Assembly: GCA_039000515.1 (NCBI GenBank)
Contig: JBCFYV010001001.1
Location: 3,936,742-4,000,741, forward strand
DNA from: Timema cristinae
Taxonomy: Eukaryota > Arthropoda > Insecta > Phasmatodea > Timematidae
Direction: 5' to 3'
Length of the DNA: 64,000 nucleotides
The notes under the pieces are model-generated. The model was not told the origin of the DNA. It saw only the letters and a program-made list of their open reading frames with translations, and searched no databases. This document shows positions 55,836 to 64,000 of the stretch, one piece after another (the stretch's first letter is position 1; each line of letters opens with the position of its first letter). The position numbers and the translations under genes are program-made.

Positions 55836-55856
55836 GTACGCTACTAGTTCATATTT

Positions 55857-55893
55857 GTATAGCACGAAGGGTAGTAAGACGCGGTGATAATAT
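55857..55893 (+). mobile_element. SINE tail, right part of the copy split by the 5-kb element
   Basis: GTATAGCACGAAGGGTAGTA and AGACGCGGTGATAATA match the shared SINE tail that is missing from the copy ending at 50764. Confidence 0.75.
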
Positions 55894-55903
55894 ATAGGCC
55901 TGT

Positions 55904-56490
55904 GTAAAGAATGTTCGAAAACTATAGCCCAACATGCACATATAGCTTGTTTAAACCAAAAGTAATACAAAATCCCTATATACTTACATCCGGAAAACTA
56001 TGCTAATAACATTAAATTGTGTTCAAAGTTTCAGCGTACAGCGTTGGAAGAGCAAAGCTGTTCAAGCATGCGTGTACAACAGGTTGTATAAGAGCTAGGC
56101 GCGTGGCACTGCACGCCTCGACATATTGGAGCACGTCCGCAGAACATGCCATTGATAGTGCAGAATATACCACAATTAATAGTAAACAACACACCAGTTC
56201 ATCTAGAAATGCGAATACGTTCTGAGGGTCAACATTAACGGTCCAATATTACAAAAATTGCTTGCCATTAATCCATGTGCAGTGCAGTGCGCCTAACTCC
56301 TATGCAACTTGTTGTACACGCATGCTTGAGCAGCTTTCTCTCCAGACGCTTTATGCCAAAACTTTGAAAACAATCTAATGGTATTAGTATAGTTTATCGA
56401 ATGTAAGTGTACCGGGATTTTGTATTTATTTTAGTTCAAGTAAGCTATATATGTGCAGTTAGGAGCATGGATCTCCAAACACCTAGTATA
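55904..56490. mobile_element. MITE with long terminal inverted repeats, copy 2
   Basis: The left end AATGTTCGAAAACTATAGCC and TGCACATATAGCTTGTTT are mirrored at the right by AGCTATATATGTGCAG and GATCTCCAAACACC. The inner sequences match the copy at 17838-18405. Confidence 0.85.
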
Positions 56491-56499
56491 TTTGACAAG

Positions 56500-56647
56500 A
56501 CATCTTGTGAATGTGGGGAATGCCAGGCCTCCACCGTAGTTCGGATTCCACGTTAAACTGTAGGTCCTTCATTTCATCTCACAATCACCCTACCATTACT
56601 CATTAGCGTAAGTGCGTATAACCCGAACGGGTAGTAAGACGCGGTGC

Positions 56648-56687
<40 letters not shown>

Positions 56688-56690
56688 CCT
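56500..56690 (+). mobile_element. 5'-truncated SINE, family B
   Basis: It starts within the body at GACAAGACATCTTGTGAATG and ends with CCCGAACGGGTAGTAAGACG and TAA repeats. The flanks ACCTAGTATATTT and ACCTGTTATATTT may be a decayed target duplication. Confidence 0.88.
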
Positions 56691-57977
56691 GTTATATTTA
56701 CACATATTATTATGAACATATTGCTCTGATCATTTATTTAACATAAGTTCCTTATTAATTTCCCAACATAATGACTCGTATAATACAAATAATTAGGATT
56801 TGGAGAAGTCCAAATTTTCGATTCGAACCAAAGCCGAATATATGAAAATATTTTTAAAAGCCATAATTATAGAGGTTCAAATATTTTACTAAACTATTTT
56901 TTGTTGCATAAAAATATCATTATATTGTGGATAGTTGTATAACTTTGGACACATAACATAGTTTACAAAACGTTTTATCGCTAACATGTTCAGTAGGCTT
57001 GTATACTGGTGCTGTGCTGTTAAATCAAACTATAGTAACAATATGCAGTTAAATCGCCGGATACTTTTTGTCAATTGAACATTAATTACTAATGTTCAGC
57101 TCAGCAAACATAAATGTGTATTTTAGCTGTCACTATTGTTTTTAGGAGGCTTACAGTATTGTTAAAGCAGGCATATTTTTCTCTCTAAACGAAGTCAATG
57201 CATATTTTAAGAAAGTTTGAAGCTTGTTGAGTTAGGATGAAAATGATCAGAATACAGTTTATCAGTTTACTTTCCTCTGATATCCCTCTTTTTATACTTC
57301 ATAATTTATACTTTACTCTCTTTATCTCCTAGTTCTTGTACACAACATTGACTCTTCCGTGTCCTGTTGCATCCTTAAGTTTACCTTCGCGATGATGAGA
57401 AAATAACAAGCTTGAAAAGTAAAGAAGAGGAAAAATCATTACGTTTCTTGCACTCACAAATCCAATCCGTTTTAATTATAAATCATTAGATTTTTTTGTC
57501 TTTAATCACATGTTTTTCATTATTTTTTTGTTTACATTTATTCTTTTAAAAATATGTCATTTCATAGGTTTTAATATTTTATTTCCCAAATATGTTTTTT
57601 TTTGTCAAAGTATAACGTAGAAAACATTGTTTTTTACTTAAAAATAGAATTTATTTTTACATTCTAATATTTACTGTTTGGTAAACATTGTAGGCTACTT
57701 CCACTGGTCATTTCAATTTTATTGCTATTACAATATATAATCTCGGAACATCACAAACTAACAATTATCGCAATTAAAACAGCGCAAACTACTCCACAAT
57801 CGAACAACTTGGGTGGAACTAAGTTAACATTCCACTAAAATCTAAACTAAAAACAATGCTCATTAATAGTGCATCCTACGATTGTTCTGAACACCGACAT
57901 TCCAACAATATATTTCATAAAAGTATTTGCTATAGTAGGATTTTGGTCGAAAGAAAGTTTTATAAAGTAGAATTATA
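56691..57977. other. AT-rich sequence, no gene seen
   Basis: No frame or repeat of note. Confidence 0.5.
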
Positions 57978-57980
57978 TTA

Positions 57981-58049
<69 letters not shown>

Positions 58050-58064
58050 CAGTAGTAGTAGTAG
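57978..58064. repeat. (ATT)n/(AGT)n compound microsatellite at a SINE tail
   Basis: About 11 ATT units followed by about 17 AGT units. On the minus strand this is the 3' run of the adjacent family B SINE. Confidence 0.95.
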
Positions 58065-58344
58065 TACCGCGTCTTACTACCCGTTCGGGTTATACGCACT
58101 TATGCTAATGTGTAATGGTAGGGTGATTGTGAGATGAAATGGAGGACCTACAGTTTAACGTTGGATCCGAACCACGGTGGAGGCCTGACATTCCCCACAT
58201 TCACAAGTTGTGATTAATACACGTCTTGTCAGAGGTAAAGGAAGGGTTTGGTAATCAGATAAATCTGTGCCGGGACCGAGGATTGAACCCGAGGCCCCCA
58301 GCGCAGAAGTTCGACACCTTACCCCTAGATCGCCAGGTCACCAC
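58065..58344 (-). mobile_element. Full-length SINE, family B
   Basis: Tail ACCGCGTCTTACTACCCGTT, body CACGGTGGAGGCCTGACATT, and a minus-strand head with B-box and CTGGCGATCTAGGGGTAAGG. Confidence 0.9.
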
Positions 58345-58545
58345 GGTTTCGGTCAAGATTAATAATATATTACTACTTTTATTTTATAGTTGTTTATGGT
58401 ATATATCAAAAGTAACAACTGCAGGGCACATGATTTTGATGTATGAATACGTTAAAATAGATTTAGTAACTTTTCTAGCTGTTGAATAAGGATATGTTTA
58501 TGAAATTTGGACTCTATTTTTTACTATCTGTAGAGTTTTTTTTGT
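58345..58545 (+). repeat. Dispersed repeat, family D
   Basis: GGTATATATCAAAAGTAACA, GCACATGATTTTGATGTATG and AAATAGATTTAGTAACTTTT follow the family order with divergence. Confidence 0.65.
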
Positions 58546-59479
58546 TTAACTAAACACTTTTGTATATTAAAAAACTAGAATAACTATTTAACACAAATGA
58601 GCCCATTAACAATTAAAAAAAATATAATTGCTATGTGTTTTGTAGTGTGTTCTTATTAATTTTGTATTAAATATATATCCTCCATGTTTATAATCTGTAT
58701 TGAGTTTTATATTAAAACTAATAACTATCTAAAATTTAATTTAAAACAATATTCCATTAATATGAAGTGAATATTTTCTTAATGAGCACAGTAAGATAGT
58801 AGTATTTCTAGTGAACTGGTAAACCCTTGCAAAACTTTCGCACATTCAACCTTATACACTCCCCCCAAATAAAAAATATTTAGTCTTTTGTTGGATTTTT
58901 GAAATTAAATACTGAGCGAAGTGTATACACAAAATAATAAAGATAGTTTATTTACGGTAGTTGATATAAAAATATTGTTAGATTTTTATTTTAACTTAAA
59001 TTTTAAACAAACAATGTGCTTTAACGTACACTAAGTATGCATGTCAGAGGTCGGTAAAAAGTCTTAACCACTAAAACCTTATTCATCTGTGTAGGCTTTG
59101 TATTAGTTGAGATAAAAGGATGTTGACAACACAAATAATATATATAGTATAATTTAAAGAATAATATGTTTCTTTCTCCTCAAGTATTTTAATATATTTA
59201 TATTAAATTGTTTTTATACTACAATACATTAGTAACATTTTGAAAATTCCACCCAAAATGGTTTACCATCCGCTGGAATCTTTGCTAGGATTTTCTTCTC
59301 TGATAAGGAAGCTACATAATAATTATTTTTCTTAGAATGTAGTTATATTCTCGACTAAAAAAATGTTCTATATATTTTTGAACAATATAGAGGGATGTGG
59401 GGATTTTTCTTTTGTTTTATTCCAACTAACCCATAAATTCAAACTACAGTCCAATTTTCATAGGAAAGGCCATATATCT
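58546..59479. other. AT-rich sequence, no gene seen
   Basis: Nothing recognised; a plus frame at 59363-59545 is without domain support. Confidence 0.5.
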
Positions 59480-59670
59480 GACAGCTATAATAGTACCTTG
59501 ATCTATTTTCACGTATTCTTACGTCATATCAAGTGTCAGGTGTGATAACCATTACTAATACATATAAATTACAATATTAATATAGTAAAATGTTATCAAT
59601 GTTGACAGCAAAAAAGTTTGTATTTTATAAAAGGTTCTTCCTATACAAATTGGAATGTAGTAAGACCCTA
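59480..59670 (-). repeat. Dispersed repeat, family D
   Basis: Plus strand TTGATCTATTTTCACGTATT, GTAAAATGTTATCAATGTTG and GGTTCTTCCTATACAAATTG. The first two are inverse to the plus copies; the last is in the same orientation as in them, so the 3' part may be a neighbouring copy. Confidence 0.6.
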
Positions 59671-59707
59671 TTTTATAAAAAAAACTTAACTAGAGAAAGA
59701 ACCATAT

Positions 59708-59828
59708 TCTGAAAATTGAAAAATGATATCTGGACATGAGAATCGAACCTGGGACCTTTAGCTTAGTACGGTAATAGTCCCGGGTTCGATTCCCGTGTCC
59801 AGGTGTCATTTTTCAATTTTTCAGAATA
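59708..59828. mobile_element. Palindrome of two tRNA-like family C halves
   Basis: ATTCTGAAAATTGAAAAATG...GAGAATCGAACCTGGGACC on the left is mirrored by GTCCCGGGTTCGATTCCCGT...CATTTTTCAATTTTTCAGAAT (last word 59806-59826) on the right. Arms of about 50 bases flank about 17 bases. Each arm contains a near-perfect B-box. Confidence 0.85.
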
Positions 59829-62429
59829 TGATATCTGTGTGGAATGATCCCTCACTAAACACATACATAACAGCTTCGGTTATTTGATTCTTAATAGAGA
59901 AAGAACGTAACTTCAATTAAACGTTAAAAAAAATCAATACAAAAGGTTGTTATTCTACCAAAACTCCTAGCTCTGTGTTTTATGTGGTTTATCCCCTCAG
60001 CAGCTATTCCCAACAAGCAACCCTCCCTACCCTCCTTCCCCCACTCAACATTTACAATTGTATAATTACCACATGAAAAGCCACGGATTGGGAGCCGGGG
60101 GGGGGGGGGGTTGTGTGGTCAGAAAGTGTAGCTTGAATGAAGCAAGGGGTGGTTCGCTTCGAGTATCGTCAGGATATTAATGTATAGAGGGGGATGGTTT
60201 CGGGTCAACAAAACTGCCCCTATAGACAAGGGAGGAGGGTGAAGGGGAGCCTGATATGGACCAGAGACTGAAAGAAATACTCACGTATTCTCTCCCGTGC
60301 AGATCTCTTTTTATTTTCCTTACAGATATTTTTATTTAAAAAAGTTTTTTTTTTCGAATGTATATAAAAAGGTTTATTTATTTGGAGTGCCTTATACATT
60401 TTTATTTCAATTGCATGCTCGTTTAAAATATAAACTCTTATCCTATTTTATAAAGAACTAAAAATATATTTTTTTTGAATGCGATTCAAGAGAGAGATAG
60501 AGGTTTGGTGCTGTCATTGTTTCTTGACCGTATTCAAGTTTTAAAGAGAAAGGGGGAAATAAAATTGCGAAAAAGCTTGGACTCATTAAATGTGTTGCTT
60601 TTATGTTTGAAGGATTTTTTTTTACTCGTAGATTCTAAATTATGGAATGAATGGAGGGTCTTATGTAACTTATATACCTTATTTTTTAATATATATGTCT
60701 GTAGACTATACATATTTCTATATCAATATAAATGGATTTTATAACAATTACATATTAATATTTTACATTACATATTGGTTTTATAAGTTTTCATCTTGCT
60801 GGATGAATCATTTTTTTTAACGTCAGGTAGAAATCTAAAGCTCAAGGTTCCGACATTGTATGTTTACTGTCCATACATTTCTACCTAATTATGGTACAAA
60901 CATTAGTTTTAAGGTTATTTTAAATAATGAATAAAGGGGTGTTTATTAACTTACAATTGAGGAAGGTAAATTCATAAATAGCTATAATAATATACATAAT
61001 TTTAGCAATCAAATATTGAGAACATGTAGCTATATTTTTATTATTATTATTATTTTTTATCGATATTAATCAAGGTGGTTGAAGTAATTTCAAGTGTAAT
61101 AAGACATGATTGGCTCTATATGTGTTGTAAGTGCTATTAAATGTCTGAGACTCCACTAACGAACAAGTCTAGGTATTGTGTAGGAATTTAAAAATACACT
61201 TTAAATATTAATTTTAAAGGAGATTCAAACCCTTCAAAAACTCCCCTTAATATTGCTCTAATATTTATATTATTTTCCAAAAGGGCCAGCGGCATTTCAA
61301 ATTATTTGTCAAATGAAGACGATCTAGTAACTTTTTGTTCAGTCCGCACACATACACGGTGATGTTTTCGTACTTAAATCAGTAATCAAACATGTGATGA
61401 AATAAATCATATAATACTCGTATATCTGAAATAACTACCGCGACATATACGGTGCACATTCCCGAGCTCATTTTTTTAAAATGGTTAATACTATCAATAA
61501 AAATAAAACTATTTTAAGGAAAAAAAAGGTATATGTATATATAGTCTAAACCAGTGTTGTCCAACTGGTGACCCGCGGTCAATGGGGCCCGCGCTCACTG
61601 AAAATGTAGCCCTCACAATATCCTGAAGGAAAATTAAAGGGAAAACCTCGATGGCAGATGTTAAATAAATAGCTAATGATCTAAATAAAAATATGTATTC
61701 ATAAAGCTCTTGATTTCATTTCATTATGCATTTATTTGATTTGTAAAATATGTATAAATACATATTTATAATGTTAAGAGTAATTAAATAGACTTTTCAT
61801 CTCGTAATAATTCAAATCAAAGGTTCTCACCCTTAATATATCTTAAATTAATGAATAATTTCAGAATATTAAACTCAATGCATCCACATGTGTTAGGAAC
61901 ACTTCTCACACCCCTGGGTGATTTTTTTTTACGTTGTTTATAATGATGCTCTTTTGTTCATTGTCCCCTACCCCTATTGCGAATACTTGTGAACCATAAC
62001 AACTTTGAGAGCACTCTCTCCCTCTCTCTCTCCTTTCTGGAGCCTAATAAAAACATGGTGCAACCGAAAGATAGAAAGAATATTCCAGAATGATTTCTTT
62101 CGAGTTGTATACCAGGAAAAAGGCTTCCCTTATTCACTCGACCTCCAACCTTACTGTAGAACGGTCCACGAAACATTAATTTCTCATTTTTCTCTGGCTC
62201 TCCAACCTTGCGATAAAATGAACAGCGACGTTCTAATCCATCAACTTTAAGCTGTCATGGATACAAATATAATTATTGGTCAAATGTTATTTTCATCAAA
62301 TAAAAATAAATTATTTTACTAACTGCTTTCACATATAAATGAAATTAAAACCCGACCCCTGTCATCATCTCGCCGGGCTCATAAAGAATATCCTTAAGCT
62401 TAGTAGGCACTAGGAGACATTTCCCCGGA
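59829..62429. other. Mostly AT-rich, no supported gene
   Basis: G homopolymer at 60098-60110 within a GC-richer patch (59990-60270). CCAGTGTTGTCCAACTGGTG followed by ACCCGCGG near 61552-61580 resembles the end of a hAT-type nonautonomous element, without a visible partner end. A plus frame at 60475-60744 has no ATG context or domain. Confidence 0.4.
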
Positions 62430-63385
62430 AACAGTGTTTGCCAACATGTTTCCCAACTGTTCTCAACTGTTTCCCAACTGTTGGCTAACTTTTCCCAACT
62501 GTTTCCCAACTGTTCCCCAACTGTTTCCCAAATGTTCCCCAACTGTTCCACTTTTCCCCAACTGTTCCCAACTGTTTCCCAACTGTTTCCCAACTTTTCC
62601 CCAACTATTTCCAACTGCTTCAACTGTTTTCCAACTGTCCCCAACTGTTTCCAAATTTTCCCAACTGTTCCCATTGTTCCAACTTCTCCCCAACTGTTTC
62701 CCAACTGTTGGCCAACATTTTTTCATATTGCCTCTGTGTTTCCCAGAGAGGAAAACATTTTCCGTGATCCATTTCAAATGGGTTTCAAGAAACAATGTTA
62801 GCCAACATTTCCGACAAGCAACGTGGGCCAGTCTGATTCTGCTATTTGGATGCTTTGTTGACACTAGCGTGTGTTTGCTTGCGTCATCATAGGTTGGAGA
62901 GATAGTGTGCTCAGGACCACACTATCGGTCCACTAAGCATTCTTGCATAACACCCCGAGTACATCAGTTACTGATATCTCCTTTTGTCATGTTGTGGTCA
63001 GCCGGAAAAACTCCGGTACTGATTGAAATATTCCATACAAATACACTGTTGTGGGATGTGACAGTCGAGGACTGTAAAAATCACATCAAAAACAGGATGT
63101 TTTTGATAAAATAGGTGGACAGTTTTCAGTTAGTGTAAATGAACACAAACCCACCACCGTTTCCTTCTTCTCTGTCTTCTTGAACTGCTCATAGCTTCAT
63201 ACAAAGCACAAGTCATAGCAACATCCTCCTCAACAGACATCTTTCACTCAACTGAACTCTGTACGGGAAACAAATGTTTCAACATTGTAGTCTGGACACG
63301 AAACAATGTTTCTTTAATGTTTGCCAACAATCTGTTTCCCATGTTGGCCAACAGTTGGGCAAAAGTTGGCCAACAATGTTTTCAT
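62430..63385. mobile_element. TIR element with CCAAC-rich termini
   Basis: The left end (GTGTTTGCCAACATGTTTCCC, here GTGTTTGCCAACATG and TTTCCCAACTG) is mirrored at the right by CAGTTGGGCAAAAGTTGGCC and AACAATGTTTTC. Inner pieces (GGCCAACATTTTTTCAT; CCATGTTGGCCAACAGTTGG) are also related. It resembles the element at 23090-24128 in its CCAACATGTTGG words. The internal part is noncoding. Confidence 0.6.
62455..62715. repeat. 11-12-bp short tandem repeat, about 22 copies
   Basis: Units are variants of CCCAACTGTTT. Long frames on both strands across this stretch (repeating Pro-Asn-Cys or Gly-Asn-Ser-Trp) reflect the repeat and are not genes. Confidence 0.93.
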
Positions 63386-64000
63386 GTGCGCACTAAGCTA
63401 GTTGTTTTGAGAAATTATGTGTGTGTGCACATTTCACAATACATTTCTGGGAGATTATTAAAACTTATTTTTTGCAGTAAAATTTGAAAGATTATACCAA
63501 ACCAAAAATACAATTTAAACATAGGTATTGAAAACAATTGTTTATTAAATGTTGTTTGTAGGCCTATATTAATTTGATGGGTTTACTAAATACATTTTCG
63601 GCCCACGGTACAAACAGATAATCTTATTTTGACCTTGGGATGAAAAACGTCGGACCAACTGGATCTAAAGCGAAAGTTTAATATATTTTATGAAACAAAC
63701 CAGTATTTAAAAAAATTAATGCATTTTTAAAACAAATTTTATTGAAACAACTTGCATAAAAAATTAAAAAATAATTGTTGTAATTTTGTTTGAAGGAAAG
63801 GAAAGGAATTCCCTTTTATATTTGCTAAAGTAAGACAGTCAAACAACTTGTACCTCTTCTGCGCATGCGTCTGTACTAGAACATTGCTGAAAATGAGCTT
63901 TGCTACTAACAAATTAAGCACAAGTTTTCATGAAAATTACTTTTCGCCATGACAGTTGGTTGTAAAAACTGTTATAATTTGTTTTTTGTCACCACGTTTT
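63386..64000. other. AT-rich sequence, no gene seen
   Basis: No recognisable feature to the window end. Confidence 0.5.

Larger units (their letters stand above)
50765..55850 (+). mobile_element. ~5.1-kb virus-like or transposon element with long inverted termini
   Basis: Outer inverted repeats (50772-51100 and 55480-55835), inner palindromic subterminal repeats on both sides, and three plus-strand reading frames between 53005 and 54536, two with their own TATA boxes, define a discrete element. It interrupts a SINE. At least two SINE copies are nested in its left half. I recognise no transposase, polymerase or capsid domain. Gene B has a second diverged copy at 10.5-11.2 kb. The class is unknown: a nonautonomous remnant of a large DNA transposon or an integrated small DNA virus are both possible. 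Confidence 0.75.

Noticed and set aside
57856..58137. Frame with poly-Ile and poly-Ser tracts
   Set aside because: Translation of a compound ATT/AGT microsatellite and the tail of a SINE.
60475..60744. 89-codon plus-strand frame as a gene
   Set aside because: It begins at a non-ATG codon in AT-rich DNA, without domain, splice sites or composition change.
62345..62892. Frames of 106-152 codons with Pro-Asn-Cys or Gly-Asn-Ser-Trp repeats
   Set aside because: They are produced by an 11-12-bp short tandem repeat inside a TIR element.

Overview
The window is about 64 kb of AT-rich eukaryotic DNA and contains very little conserved coding sequence. It looks like an animal genome, most likely an arthropod: one exon has spliceosomal-type borders and an intact DM (doublesex/mab-3) zinc module of the DMRTA/dmrt99B type. 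The rest is dominated by tRNA-derived SINEs, decayed non-LTR, hAT, mariner-type and THAP sequences, foldback elements, microsatellites and about eleven minisatellite arrays. No bacterial operons, rRNA genes or CRISPR arrays are present. Taxon assignment is inference from gene families and repeats only.

Layout. 0-1.4 kb: a candidate spliced gene (exon or exons ending at 235, terminal exon 736-1115) encoding two 39-residue repeats. 1.5-9.3 kb: SINE copies and a tandem repeat. 9.7-11.3 kb: decayed remains of a virus-like or transposon gene set, with a CCAAT/TATA promoter still visible on the minus strand. 13.0-13.35 kb: a possible promoter and 5' exon. 15.6-16.6 kb: a 22-bp satellite. 17.8-24.1 kb: a dense block of DNA transposons (a MITE, a hAT-type element with a perfect 8-bp target duplication, a foldback element and a TIR element rich in CAACATGTTGG palindromes). 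24.6-28.0 kb: three minisatellites (56, 151 and 57 bp units), the last running into the 5' side of the DM-domain exon at 28187-28594. 30.2-31.4 kb: a 25-bp minisatellite open in all three minus-strand frames. 32-34 kb: two converging LINE 3' ends. 38-41.6 kb: 43-bp and 40-bp arrays flanking a broken THAP-domain exon. 42.8-47 kb: LINE, hAT and mariner-type relics. 50.77-55.85 kb: a ~5.1 kb element with long inverted termini, palindromic subterminal repeats and three tandem plus-strand reading frames, each carrying in-frame stops but no length change. It is inserted into a SINE, and one of its genes has a diverged second copy at 10.5-11.3 kb. 56-64 kb: SINE-B copies, a tRNA-like palindrome and a second CAACATGTTGG-type element.

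If the DM-domain gene continues to the right, as its splice donor suggests, everything from 28.6 kb to the right end is its first intron. The clearest candidates for something undescribed are the 5-kb virus-like element family (two loci here), the SINE superfamily that combines at least three tRNA-like heads with one shared hairpin-bearing 3' tail, and the inverted tRNA-like pairs. All family names come from motif recognition by eye; no database search was run.
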